Positions 25,626-35,022 of a DNA stretch of 64,000 bases are shown piece by piece (position 1 is the first letter of the stretch; each line of letters opens with the position of its first letter). The notes under the pieces are model-generated. The model was not told the DNA's origin and did not search any database. It worked only from the letters and a program-made list of their open reading frames with translations. The position numbers and the translations under genes were made by a program. Source of the DNA: GCA-002050365 sp964237235 (lineage in GTDB: Bacteria; Acidobacteriota; Blastocatellia; Pyrinomonadales; Pyrinomonadaceae); the NCBI GenBank assembly GCA_964237235.1, contig CAXSGY010000002.1, forward strand, positions 332,547-396,546. The letters run 5' to 3'.

Positions 25626-26486
25626 TTATTTAGAGCTTTTCCATTCGGCTAATTTTTTCTCAAGTTCGCTCGTATCAACCGCCGGTGTCGCCGCTTTGCC
25701 GGCGGCGATGGCTTTTTCGACAGTCGTCACGGCTTCGCCTTTTCTATTCAAAGCCGCCAGAAGCTGCGCTTTTAAATAAAGATTGCCGACGGTTTCGTGT
25801 TTTCCGATGGAAACGTCCGTCCATTTCAAGGCTTCATCGTAAATTGCCGTGAGCTTGTTCGTGAGAACATACGACGCGCCCTGCGCGGGCGTGCGAAAAT
25901 CGTCGGACTTTAACGTCGTCATCTGGCGGCGAATCTCGGCGAGAACTCGACCGTCAACATCGCCGACATCGACGGTAAACGGAACCTTTATCTTATCCCA
26001 AACGATGGCGACATCGGTCGCATTGGCTTTGACGTTTTCAAAATCAATCGCCATCGTTTCCTTCATATCGCCGCTTTGCGGTTTGACGCTGACGCGCAAC
26101 GCGTCCTGCTTCTGGTCGTATTTGAAGCTGCCCCATTCGTTGTTGACCTTGTTGAAAATAATCGTCCATTCGTCTTTGTTCGGAATCGAATGCAAGCCGT
26201 ATTTTCCCTTCGGCAGTAATTGTCCGTTGATTTTGACATCGTTGGTAACTTCAAAGGTCGTGTTTTCGTTCGCGCCCACGCGCCAGACTTCGCCGTATTT
26301 TTGCAAGCCGCCCCAAATTTCTCTGCCTTTGACGTTCGGACGATGATAAACGATTGACACAATCGTATCGCCGACCGTCTGCGAAACTTCCTGACGCTGA
26401 CTTTCGCGCGGCAGATTCAACTGCGCGAACGCGCCCGAAACCGCCAATAAACCGATTGCCAACGCTAACAATAAATTCTTTCTCAT
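25626..26486 (-). CDS. Secreted DUF2911 protein
   Basis: A 286-residue exported protein with a signal peptide (1-22, ending GAFAQ). Residues about 27-175 match DUF2911: QTVGDTIVSIVYHRPNVKGREIWGG, YGEVWRVGANENTTFEV, LPKGKYGLHSIP and EWTIIFN. The domain is common in Bacteroidetes and Acidobacteria and its function is unknown. The C-terminal ~100 residues are helical with a TPR-like segment (GNLYLKAQLLAALNRKGEA). Monocistronic, closed by a strong terminator. Confidence 0.8.
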   Translation of the reverse strand: MRKNLLLALAIGLLAVSGAFAQLNLPRESQRQEVSQTVGDTIVSIVYHRPNVKGREIWGGLQKYGEVWRVGANENTTFEVTNDVKINGQLLPKGKYGLHSIPNKDEWTIIFNKVNNEWGSFKYDQKQDALRVSVKPQSGDMKETMAIDFENVKANATDVAIVWDKIKVPFTVDVGDVDGRVLAEIRRQMTTLKSDDFRTPAQGASYVLTNKLTAIYDEALKWTDVSIGKHETVGNLYLKAQLLAALNRKGEAVTTVEKAIAAGKAATPAVDTSELEKKLAEWKSSK

Positions 26487-26533
26487 AATTTTTACTCCTA
26501 AAATTTCTCACCGCTTCTCAAAATGATTCTGCC

Positions 26534-27022
26534 TTAAGTTTTCTCCAAACGCTCGCGCGCCTTTTGCACGAAACCTTTAATCATTTCGGCGACGCGCTTG
26601 CTCATTTCGCGGCTGATAATCGCTTCGCCCGCGAGTCCGGCGAGCAGATGCAAATCCCGCGCCGAATCGCGCCGCAATTCGACCGACTGCGAAAACCGCA
26701 CGAGCGTTGAATTCGCTCCTTTTTCAACTAAATCAACCGCGTATCGCAGGAAATTCTGCTTTTCTCCGGCAATCGGCGACCACTCGATATGTTCGTCGTC
26801 TTTTTCCGAAAGCATCACCGAGAAATTCTGTTTCAGTTCGCCGATAAGCGGAACGACGGCGCGAATTTTCCAATGAATCACGCCCTTCGCATCGGCGCGT
26901 ATGCTTTCCACGCCGGGCATCAGCTCGACAAAATTTTTAATGTCGGTAAAAAACTCGCTTACTCTTTCAAGACTCGTTTTAACCTCGACCTGATCGCTGT
27001 AATCGGCGCGAATCGTAAACAT
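26534..27022 (-). CDS. SRPBCC / polyketide-cyclase-like protein
   Basis: A 162-residue soluble protein with the START-like (SRPBCC) pattern: a first strand (VEVKTSLERVSEFFTDIKNFVELMPGVESI), alternating strands through the centre and a long C-terminal helix (about 135-160). The wording is close to the CoxG / DUF3211-type group. Such domains bind hydrophobic ligands; the ligand is unknown here. Its start lies just right of a 10-bp tandem repeat that occupies its upstream region. Confidence 0.65.
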   Translation of the reverse strand: MFTIRADYSDQVEVKTSLERVSEFFTDIKNFVELMPGVESIRADAKGVIHWKIRAVVPLIGELKQNFSVMLSEKDDEHIEWSPIAGEKQNFLRYAVDLVEKGANSTLVRFSQSVELRRDSARDLHLLAGLAGEAIISREMSKRVAEMIKGFVQKARERLEKT

Positions 27023-27030
27023 ATCTTTAT

Positions 27031-27236
27031 AAGTTTGCAGGAAGTTACAGGAAGTTACAGGAAGTTACAGGAAGTTACAGGAAGTTGCAGATAGTTGCAA
27101 ACCTGTAAATCTTTCGATGAAAAAAAACTATCGCAAAATATTCCCGACTCTCTCTATAACTCTCTACAACCTCCCGCAACTCTGTAACTATCCGTAACTT
27201 CCCGCAACTCTGTAACTCTGAAACTTTCTGCAAACT
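27031..27236. repeat. Direct tandem repeat (10-bp unit) with complementary arm
   Basis: Between 27041 and 27090 the unit GAAGTTACAG occurs five times (last with G for A), flanked by partial units. From about 27147 to 27236 the complementary words (GTAACTTCCCGCAACTCT and relatives) recur with mixed 8- and 10-base spacing, so the two arms could form a long imperfect hairpin. It lies between two genes on the minus strand. Confidence 0.8.
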
Positions 27237-27238
27237 TT

Positions 27239-30106
27239 TTAGAAAGTTCCATTAAACAAAATCGAATTAAAAAACGGTCGCGTCATCGTGCGGAAGATGC
27301 CGCGAAAAAACGGGTCCTCGGCGAATAAAATGACGTGTCCGTTGCCGGTCGGTTCGTCTATCAAATACGCCGTGCCACGCAGAAGTCTCTCCGTGTTGCC
27401 TTCCCAGACGAAGCCGGAAAGCGTCAGAGGCGTTTTCGGTTTCCGGTCGAACACGAGCGCGTTCGCGCCTTCCTTCGACGGTCGGAAAAAATAACCCGAC
27501 GCGAGCAGCACCGGCATATTTTCCTGTTCCAAACCGTATGTCAGATACGTCGTACGGTCAACGGTCGCCCGCATAATCGCCCCCGGAATGCCTTCGGGAA
27601 CTTTGCCCGCGTTTGCCGAAGGCGACGCGACGGGCGGCAAAACCGGCGATTGCCAATCCTGTTTGTCCGTGCGGTTTTCCGGTGTCGGCGACGGTTCGGG
27701 AATTTGCTGTTTGTTTTTATTTCGTTCGGGTGTCGGCGTAGGCGTTGGATTTTCGATTTCCTTACGCTTATCGGTTTCGTCCGTTTCGGTCGCTTTGCCG
27801 GCATCTTCGTCATCGTCGCTCCCGACCAATTTTGCCGAAGTCAGACCGACATCCTTGAGCGCGGCGAAAACCGACGAGCCGCGCATCGTCACCAATGTTC
27901 CGCCGCCGTTAATCCAAGTTTTCAGAGCCGCAATGCCGCCCGCGCCGAGCGCGCTCGAAAATCGTCCCGCCGAGCCGTCGGGCATAATCAAAACCGTGTA
28001 ATTTTTTAAGGTTCCGCCGCGCAGATTGTTGATCGTGAGCGGCGTAAATTCGATGCCGTAACGGTCGAGCGTCCACCAGATCGAACCGTAGGAAGTTTGC
28101 TCTACGCCTTCGTCGGCGACGACGGCGATTTTCGGATTTTGCAGCGAGACGACGTTTTCGCCGCCGATGCCGGTGTCGCCCGTGTCTTGAAATTGCGTGT
28201 TCGCGCCATAAACGGTCAAATTCAATTCGCGCGCCAGCATTTCGACGGCTTGATGAATCGTCGGCTGATTGCGCGTTACGCGGACGACGAACGTGCCGCG
28301 CGGAAACGTCTGTCCGGCGGCGTTCAAAGGTTTGGTGGCGACGGCGACGCGAAAGTTTTGTTTCAGAAGCCGAATCGCCGCGACCGCCGCCGCGTCCTGG
28401 TCATACGGAATTATATAGGCGGTTTCGGCGCGCGAAAATCTCGATTTTTCGGCGCGTTTCTGCTGGAGAAAAGCGTCGTCAACGACGACGGAATTTGAAA
28501 TTTGCGACGCGTCTTCCGACCAGTATGCATCTATTCCGAACGCCAACGGCAGATTCCAGGCGGTAATGTCGTAAAAGCCGTAGTCTTCTTTCTGTTGCGA
28601 TTTGCCGCGCAGCTCGTTGCGTTTGAACCGGTCGGTTTGATCACGGACAAAAGCCGCGTCCTGCGGCGTGTCGGGTTCGAGTAAGGCTTTGGCAATCCGT
28701 TTCTGCGGCTGCGCCAGGTCAACGATATACGCGCCGTTTGAAAAACTGCGCGCGGTTGCCGCCGCGTCTTTTTCCGCATAGCTGTGCGCTTTATTCGCGT
28801 TAAAATTCGGCGACCAGCGGACTTCGATTTTCGCCAAACGCAAAATCTCGATTAAATCCGCCGCCTTGCCCCAATCGTTTCGCGGGTCAATGACAATGCG
28901 TTTTATTCGTTCGGTTTTAACTTCATCAATCGCCGTGCGGCGGAAATCGTAAAAATCCTGCAATCTCGATTGACGATTTTTCGCCAGAGTTTCGAGGGTC
29001 GTCATCGAAGCGACGAAGTGTTTGGCAATCGCCGAGCGCAGAGTCGCAATCGAACCGTCGTCGCGCGTCCAGTTAATTCCCTTAAAACCGCCGCCGTCGG
29101 TTTCATAAGTCATTCCAATCGCGCCGTTCAGAGACGGAAACGAATCCCAGTAGCCCGGATAAAAAAGGTCGAAAATGTCGCGCACATAATAATCCCAATG
29201 ATTTTTGTCGAAATTGTTTGCGTTCGCCCGTCCGAATGTATCGAGCCATTTGTTCGTCGCGGGCTGCGGCAAATTCGGGTTAATCGGCAGAGCGGCAGGC
29301 GGAAAAAAGAATTGCGAAGGCTGACCGTGCAGGTCGGCGGACACTTGCGGATTCCACTCGAAAAACGCTTTTTGCAAATTGCGCGTTTCCTTCTGCGTCG
29401 CGGCAATATTGTCGCGGTTCAAATCGAAACGGAAATGATTTAATCTGCCGTAAATCGTCCACGGTTCGCGGTGTTCGAGCGCGTTGCGGTCGGCGTTGCC
29501 GGTCGAGACCGAGTTATACCAGGTGACGAATCGCTCGTGTCCGTCCGGGTTTTCGCCCGTAATAATCAGCGTTACGCAACTATTTAAAATCTCCAAGGTC
29601 TGCGGCTCGTTCGACGCGGCGAGCTGATAAACGACCTGCATCATCGTTTCAAACGAAGCCGATTCGTTGCCGTGAATCGTGTAAGCGAGCCACGCGACAG
29701 CCGGCTGATTTCCGATAATCTGCGCGGCTTGGGCGGCGTTCGTTTGCCGCGAGTCGGTTAATTTTTGATTGTTCGCCTTAATCTCGTCGAGCCGCCGCAT
29801 ATTTTCCGGCGAAGAAATCGCCACGACATGCTGCATTCGATGTTCGTTCGTTTCGCCGATGTCGAAAATCTTCACGCGGTCGGGCGCGGCTTTGGCGATT
29901 GTCTCGATGACCCGTTCCATCTGGGCATAGCTCGTATGAAAATCGCCGACATCGAAATTTAAAATGCTTTGCGGGCGCGGAATTTCCGCACGATATGCGC
30001 CGCGCGTGTAAAAATCGAATTTTTCTTCGGTTTGCGAAACGGCAATCCGGACGAACGCCGCGCCAACCAAAACGGCTGCCAACAGAGACTTAAATTTTAT
30101 CATCAA
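27239..30106 (-). CDS. Secreted M14-family zinc carboxypeptidase
   Basis: A 955-residue exported protein. Signal peptide about 1-25 (ending VSQT). The zinc-carboxypeptidase domain (about 45-380) has the HxxE motif in YTIHGNESAS (His145/Glu148 region), the NPDGHERF segment and a third-ligand His in SADLHGQ. A second domain follows (about 430-730), with a Rossmann-like or glutamine-amidotransferase-like fold seen in long bacterial M14 proteins. A Pro/Thr-rich linker (about 765-830) joins a final beta domain. It should release C-terminal residues from peptides outside the membrane. Length and architecture match acidobacterial 'M14 family zinc carboxypeptidase' proteins. Confidence 0.85.
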   Translation of the reverse strand: MMIKFKSLLAAVLVGAAFVRIAVSQTEEKFDFYTRGAYRAEIPRPQSILNFDVGDFHTSYAQMERVIETIAKAAPDRVKIFDIGETNEHRMQHVVAISSPENMRRLDEIKANNQKLTDSRQTNAAQAAQIIGNQPAVAWLAYTIHGNESASFETMMQVVYQLAASNEPQTLEILNSCVTLIITGENPDGHERFVTWYNSVSTGNADRNALEHREPWTIYGRLNHFRFDLNRDNIAATQKETRNLQKAFFEWNPQVSADLHGQPSQFFFPPAALPINPNLPQPATNKWLDTFGRANANNFDKNHWDYYVRDIFDLFYPGYWDSFPSLNGAIGMTYETDGGGFKGINWTRDDGSIATLRSAIAKHFVASMTTLETLAKNRQSRLQDFYDFRRTAIDEVKTERIKRIVIDPRNDWGKAADLIEILRLAKIEVRWSPNFNANKAHSYAEKDAAATARSFSNGAYIVDLAQPQKRIAKALLEPDTPQDAAFVRDQTDRFKRNELRGKSQQKEDYGFYDITAWNLPLAFGIDAYWSEDASQISNSVVVDDAFLQQKRAEKSRFSRAETAYIIPYDQDAAAVAAIRLLKQNFRVAVATKPLNAAGQTFPRGTFVVRVTRNQPTIHQAVEMLARELNLTVYGANTQFQDTGDTGIGGENVVSLQNPKIAVVADEGVEQTSYGSIWWTLDRYGIEFTPLTINNLRGGTLKNYTVLIMPDGSAGRFSSALGAGGIAALKTWINGGGTLVTMRGSSVFAALKDVGLTSAKLVGSDDDEDAGKATETDETDKRKEIENPTPTPTPERNKNKQQIPEPSPTPENRTDKQDWQSPVLPPVASPSANAGKVPEGIPGAIMRATVDRTTYLTYGLEQENMPVLLASGYFFRPSKEGANALVFDRKPKTPLTLSGFVWEGNTERLLRGTAYLIDEPTGNGHVILFAEDPFFRGIFRTMTRPFFNSILFNGTF

Positions 30107-30202
30107 TATTTTCAGAAACTTTGAATCTCGGAAAGAACTTTACCAGATTTTAAACCGTAAAGCCTTTAACGCACAAAGCGGCGGAAAGGTTTTGAAAGAA
30201 TT

Positions 30203-30385
30203 ATGCAATGTCCGAAATGCGATTATCCGCGAATGAAAACGTGGGAAGAATTGTCAAGCGAAGAAAAATTTCTCGTTGAGCGTTTGCCTTTGTCGGCTGA
30301 ATTTTCTTTGCAAGAACGGGAAAGTCATTTGTTTTGTCCGCGCTGTCGGAACGAAATAGTTTCCGACAAAACGGCGATTTGCTGA
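30203..30385 (+). CDS. Small zinc-ribbon protein (60 aa)
   Basis: A 60-residue protein with two Cys pairs, CPKC at residues 3-6 and CPRC near 48-51, a zinc-ribbon layout, separated by a charged helix (WEELSSEEKFLVERLP). It begins MQCPKCDYPRMKTWEE, preceded by GAAAGG-type bases. It lies alone in the gap between two minus-strand genes. Function unknown; could bind RNA polymerase, ribosome or another protein. Confidence 0.55.
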   Translation: MQCPKCDYPRMKTWEELSSEEKFLVERLPLSAEFSLQERESHLFCPRCRNEIVSDKTAIC

Positions 30386-30398
30386 AGAAATTTCAATA

Positions 30399-32348
30399 TT
30401 AATCGGCGAGATGAACGCGCTTCAGTAAATCCTGATAACGTTCATCGTCGCGCAAATCGTCGAACGCCGGATCAATTTTCAGCGAAACCAGATCGGCTTG
30501 GCGCATTTGATAAGCTTTTTCAAGCCACGCAAAAGCCTTTTCCTTTTCGCCGAGCAGAGCGTAAACGTCGGCGACTTTATACGGGCTGTTTTTTCCTTCC
30601 CCGGAATTAATAAAAGCTTCGGCGTATTTTCCGGCTTCGTCGCGTCGTCCGTCGGCGTTGAGAAGCGCAAAACGCATCAAACTATCCGTCGGAATTTTTT
30701 CGAGCGCGGCGAAGGCTTTATCGAAATCATTTTTCTGCAGATAAGCTCTCGCCAGTAAACTATACGCGCCGCTGCCGTCATCCGGTTTGAGAGCGAGCAT
30801 CTGTTCGGCTTGTTCAATCGCTTTATCGGGCTTGCGCCAATACCAGTAAAGCTCGGCTAACTGCATCCGAACGCCGTAGGAAAGCGGATCAATTTCGCGG
30901 GCGCGCAGAATTTCCGCTTCGGCTTCCTCGAATTTTCCCTGCACCGTGTAATTGTTCGCCAGCCAGAGACGAGCCGTGCGGTAATTCGGATTTTTCTGCA
31001 ATGCCAGACGATAAAATCTTTCGCGCTCCGCCAAATCGTAATTTTGCATTGTGGTGACCGCGCCCAGTGCGAGATACGCGCCAGCCAGATTGTCGTCTAA
31101 TTCTAAAGCCCGGCGTGCGTGCGACTCGGCGAGCGCGGCGACCGTCTGCGGCGGTACCATCGCGTTTAGTTCCATCACGGCGTAAGTCGAAGCCGAGCCT
31201 TCGTGCGCGAGCGCGTAATTTGCATCAACTTTTAAAGCATTTTCAAAATAGCCGACGGCGCGCTTCAAATCGTCCGCGCCGAGCCGGTTGCGATAATACA
31301 TTCCCCGCAAATAAAGCTGGTAGGCTTTGACGTTTTTCGTGTAGCGTTCGGCGGGCGCGACTTCGCCGCAGAGTTTTACTTTTAATTCGGTGACGATTTG
31401 ACAGGCGATGCCGTCCTGGATGGCGAAAATGTCCGACATTTTTTTCTGTTCGGAATCGCTCGCCCACAAAACGGTGCCGTCCTGCGCGTTAATCAGTCGG
31501 ACTTCGACGCGAAGCTGTTCGCCGCTTTGTTTCAGGCTGCCTTCGAGCAATGTTTCCACGCCGAGCTTTTCGCCGATTTCCCGCGCCGAAACGTCTTTGT
31601 CTTTGAATTGAAAAGCCGAGCCGCGCGAGATGACTTTGAGCGATTCGACGCGCGATACTTCGTTAATCAAGCTTTCCGTGATGCCGTCCGACAAATAATC
31701 GTTTTCCGCATCGCCCGTTAAATTTTTAAGCGGCATAATCGCAATCGAATGTTTTTGCGCGACGGTTTCGGTCAAAGTTTTCGCTTCGACGTTTTTCGGC
31801 TTTTGCCGGTATTGAAAAAAAGCGAATGCGATTAATGAAATCAAACAGACACCGCCGATTGCCGCGAGAATCGAACGATTTTTTAACGCCGAACGATTAT
31901 TGATTTTTTCGACCGCCGGCAAATTTTCAGTTTCATTCGCTGTTTGTGCCTCGACAACGAGTTTATTAATTGACTGAATAGTGCCGTTTGAATTTTCCGC
32001 GCCGTTCGCGCCGTTTTCCATTGCTTCCGCGACCGCGCCGATAAAACGGTAGCCGCTGCCGCGTCGGGTTTCGATAAAGCGCGGCGATTTTTCCGTGTCG
32101 TCGAGCGATTTGCGAATCGCGCCGACGCATTTCCGAAGCGCGTCGTCATAAACGTCGCGCCCGTCCCAGAAATTATTCAGCAGCTCGTTGCGGCTGACCA
32201 CGCGCCCGCGGTTTTCGATCAGAAATTGCAGAACCTGAAACGGACGTTTGGCGAGATGAATTTCCGCGCCGCCGCGCCGCAGAGTTTGCAGCCCGATTTC
32301 CAAATCGAATTCGCCGAAAGCGATTTTTTTGCCGTTGCCGTTTTCCAC
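30399..32348 (-). CDS. Winged-helix / FlgO-like / TPR transmembrane regulator
   Basis: A 649-residue protein starting at a GTG. Residues about 8-105 are an OmpR/CadC-type winged helix (LAKRPFQVLQFLIENRGRVV, DDALRKCVGAIRKSL, IETRRGSGYRFIG). A single membrane helix lies about 160-180 (ILAAIGGVCLISLIAFAFF). It is followed by a FlgO/TolB-like domain (IAIMPLKNLTGDAENDYLSDG) and about nine TPR-like helices to the end. This architecture is typical of Acidobacteria. It probably senses something outside the membrane and controls transcription directly. Targets unknown. It lies divergently from the delta-60 protein. Confidence 0.85.
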   Translation of the reverse strand: MENGNGKKIAFGEFDLEIGLQTLRRGGAEIHLAKRPFQVLQFLIENRGRVVSRNELLNNFWDGRDVYDDALRKCVGAIRKSLDDTEKSPRFIETRRGSGYRFIGAVAEAMENGANGAENSNGTIQSINKLVVEAQTANETENLPAVEKINNRSALKNRSILAAIGGVCLISLIAFAFFQYRQKPKNVEAKTLTETVAQKHSIAIMPLKNLTGDAENDYLSDGITESLINEVSRVESLKVISRGSAFQFKDKDVSAREIGEKLGVETLLEGSLKQSGEQLRVEVRLINAQDGTVLWASDSEQKKMSDIFAIQDGIACQIVTELKVKLCGEVAPAERYTKNVKAYQLYLRGMYYRNRLGADDLKRAVGYFENALKVDANYALAHEGSASTYAVMELNAMVPPQTVAALAESHARRALELDDNLAGAYLALGAVTTMQNYDLAERERFYRLALQKNPNYRTARLWLANNYTVQGKFEEAEAEILRAREIDPLSYGVRMQLAELYWYWRKPDKAIEQAEQMLALKPDDGSGAYSLLARAYLQKNDFDKAFAALEKIPTDSLMRFALLNADGRRDEAGKYAEAFINSGEGKNSPYKVADVYALLGEKEKAFAWLEKAYQMRQADLVSLKIDPAFDDLRDDERYQDLLKRVHLAD

Positions 32349-32553
32349 TGGTGCGTCCGTCGTTCCGTTAAATTTCCGCTAAATTTCCGCTGCGTCGCCG
32401 GATTCAGCGACAGTGTTTTTGTTAACCTGCGATTTATAGATCCGAATTATAAAGCCGTCGCCTTCTGATTTAAAGTTCTAATCAACTGTCTTTCTTATTA
32501 AATCAACGCTTCGGCGAACGGCGCAAATCTATCAGCGGGAAAAAAATTTGAAG

Positions 32554-34950
32554 ATGCTTAATCGTAAAAGAATTTATCCGTCGCCGAAAAATGTCCGGCG
32601 CAAATCTGAAATTATCGTTCCGGCGATGCTCGTTCTCTTTTCGATAATAATTTATGAGGGCTGTAGCCCGCTTATTTATGAAGCCACGCGCGTAGCTCTC
32701 GAAGAAAAATATTCCGCGCCGCTCTACAAGGATTGGGGAACACTCAATCCCAACAGCTTCGGCAGAGCGGCAAGTCCTTCGGTCGTGCCGAGACAAGGCA
32801 TCGTCACGACAAACATTTCGGTCAATGACGAAATTACTTCGGCGGCGCGTCAGACGGACGGCAAAATTGTCGCCGCCGGAATCATCAGCCGTGATTTCGC
32901 GCTCGTTCGTTACAATTCAAACGGCAGCCTCGATGCGACATTCGGTGATAACGGCATCGTCAGAACTAATTTTTTCTCTTCAACGGACACGAGAAACGAA
33001 GGCATCGCTTCGATAGTTATCCAGCCGGACGGCAGAATCGTCGCGGGCGGAACGGTTTTGCAGAACGGCGGCGATTTTAACAATTACGATTTCGGGCTGG
33101 CTCGCTACAACACGGACGGAAGTCTGGACGCGACGTTCGGCACGGGCGGCAAAGTCATTACGAACGTCGCGGCGAACAAAGCCGATGCGATCACGTCTTT
33201 GGCTTTGCAGGCGGATGGCAAAATCGTCGCCGCCGGTTTCAACGGCGCGCCGCGTTCGCCGCAGCAGCCCGCCGATTTTTTAGTTGCCCGCTACAACTCG
33301 AACGGCAGTCTCGACGCGACTTTCGGCACGAACGGCATCGTGACGACGGATTTCGGCAACGACAGCGATTTCGGTCTCGCGCTCGTCATTCAAACGGACG
33401 GCAAAATGATTGTCGGCGGCTGCGCTTATGATTTCGTGAATACGCATTCCTTCGATTTCGCAATGGCGCGCTACAACTCGAACGGCACACTCGACGCGAC
33501 CTTCGGCAGCGGCGGCAAAGTCATTTACGACGCGGGCGACAGCTCGCCGAACAATCCGCGCGGCGACTCTATAATTAGTATGGCATTACAAACGGACGGC
33601 AAAATTCTCGCCGCCGGAACGGGCGAACCGAACCGCAGCGCGACCGACAGCGATTTCGTGATCGCCAGATTTAACGTGAACGGCACGCTCGATACGACCT
33701 TCGGCGCAAACGGGCGCGTCGTCACTGATTTTAACGGCTCGACTGATTTCGCCAGTTCGATTGCCTTGCAGCCCGACGGCAGATTCGTCGTCGCCGGAGT
33801 CGCCGACGGTCAGCTGCAAAACGACCTTTTGCCTCGTCTCAAAGTTCGTTACGATTCTTCCGTTATCCGTTCAGCGACTATTTCGGATTTCGCCGTTGCC
33901 CGCTACAACCCGAACGGCTCGCTCGACTCGAGCTTCGGAACCGGCGGCAAAGCCCAGACCGACATTTTCGGCAGTCTCGACGCGGCAATCAAAGTCTTAA
34001 TTTTACCGAACGGCAACATTCTCGCGCTCGGCTTTACGCAAACCACCGCATTCGGCAGCGGTCAGGACGATTCCGCCTTGGATTTCGCCAGCGTGATGTA
34101 TCAGGGCGCAGTTTTACAGCGGCGCAAACTCAACGATTTCGACGGCGACGGCAGAGCCGAATTCGCGGTTTTTCGATTGTCGAACGGCGCGTGGTATATC
34201 CAGAACACCAACGTCAATTCGTCGCGCCCGGCGTTTCGCGCCGTGCAGTTCGGACAATCCGGCGACAAACCCGTCGCGGGCGATTACGACGGCGACGGTC
34301 GCGCCGACATCGCCGTTTTCCGCAGCGGCATCTGGTATATTTTGCAGTCGTCGGACAATTTGTTTCGCGCCGTGCAGTTCGGCGCGGAAACCGATAAACC
34401 TGTGCCGGACGATTACGACGGCGACGGCAAAACAGACATCGCCGTCTTTCGTCCGGCAAACGGAACGTGGTATCTGCAACGCTCGAATCTGGGATTTACG
34501 GGCGTTCAATTCGGCACAAACGGCGACGTGCCGGTCAACGGCGATTACGACGGCGACGGCAAAAGCGATGTCGCGGTGTATCGTCCGGCAAACGGAACCT
34601 GGTATCGCCTGAACAGTTCAAACGGCGCGTTCAGCGGCGCGCAGTTCGGAGCGGCGGAAGATAAACCGGTGGTTGGCGATTACGACGCGGACGGCATCTA
34701 CGACCTCGCGGTTTTTCGACCTTCAAACGGCACTTGGTATGTGCAGAAAAGCGCGGAAGGATTTAGCGCGGCGCAGTTCGGCGTTTCGACCGATTTGCCC
34801 GTTCCCGCCGATTACGACGGCGACCAGCGGACGGATTTCGCAGTTTTCCGCCCGTCAAGCGGCATCTGGTATGTTCTGCAAAGCGCAAACGGATTCACGG
34901 GAATTCAATTCGGCGCAAGCGGCGACGTTCCGGTTCCGGCAACTCCTTGA
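32554..34950 (+). CDS. Surface protein with delta-60 and FG-GAP-like repeats
   Basis: A 798-residue protein. An N-terminal hydrophobic segment (about 22-37, VPAMLVLFSIIIYEGC) may be a signal or lipoprotein anchor. Residues about 75-510 contain about seven delta-60 repeats (ARYNSNGSLDATFGTGGKV type, RQTDGKIVAAG type). Residues about 525-798 hold about seven FG-GAP/VCBS-like repeats (DYDGDGKTDIAVFRPANGTWYL type) that bind calcium. These form two beta-propeller-like modules, typical of secreted adhesins or glycan-binding proteins. No catalytic motif is visible. Start at ATG 32554 after GCGGGA; TTG 32548 is possible. A terminator follows. Confidence 0.82.
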   Translation: MLNRKRIYPSPKNVRRKSEIIVPAMLVLFSIIIYEGCSPLIYEATRVALEEKYSAPLYKDWGTLNPNSFGRAASPSVVPRQGIVTTNISVNDEITSAARQTDGKIVAAGIISRDFALVRYNSNGSLDATFGDNGIVRTNFFSSTDTRNEGIASIVIQPDGRIVAGGTVLQNGGDFNNYDFGLARYNTDGSLDATFGTGGKVITNVAANKADAITSLALQADGKIVAAGFNGAPRSPQQPADFLVARYNSNGSLDATFGTNGIVTTDFGNDSDFGLALVIQTDGKMIVGGCAYDFVNTHSFDFAMARYNSNGTLDATFGSGGKVIYDAGDSSPNNPRGDSIISMALQTDGKILAAGTGEPNRSATDSDFVIARFNVNGTLDTTFGANGRVVTDFNGSTDFASSIALQPDGRFVVAGVADGQLQNDLLPRLKVRYDSSVIRSATISDFAVARYNPNGSLDSSFGTGGKAQTDIFGSLDAAIKVLILPNGNILALGFTQTTAFGSGQDDSALDFASVMYQGAVLQRRKLNDFDGDGRAEFAVFRLSNGAWYIQNTNVNSSRPAFRAVQFGQSGDKPVAGDYDGDGRADIAVFRSGIWYILQSSDNLFRAVQFGAETDKPVPDDYDGDGKTDIAVFRPANGTWYLQRSNLGFTGVQFGTNGDVPVNGDYDGDGKSDVAVYRPANGTWYRLNSSNGAFSGAQFGAAEDKPVVGDYDADGIYDLAVFRPSNGTWYVQKSAEGFSAAQFGVSTDLPVPADYDGDQRTDFAVFRPSSGIWYVLQSANGFTGIQFGASGDVPVPATP

Positions 34951-34970
34951 CACCTGATTTTATAACGATG

Positions 34971-35007
34971 AAAGCGCGCGAAGATTATCCTTCGCGCGCT
35001 TTTATTT
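34971..35007 (+). terminator. Intrinsic terminator
   Basis: AAAGCGCGCGAAG pairs perfectly over 13 bases with CTTCGCGCGCTTT (6-base loop), followed by TATTTTT. It lies between the repeat protein and the convergent leuS and can serve both. Confidence 0.85.
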
Positions 35008-35022
35008 TTGATGCGTTCTGAA

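Noticed and set aside
27031..27236. The 10-bp GAAGTTACAG repeat as a replication iteron array
   Set aside because: There is no replication gene nearby and the second half is a degraded complement, so it fits the hairpin-repeat class better.
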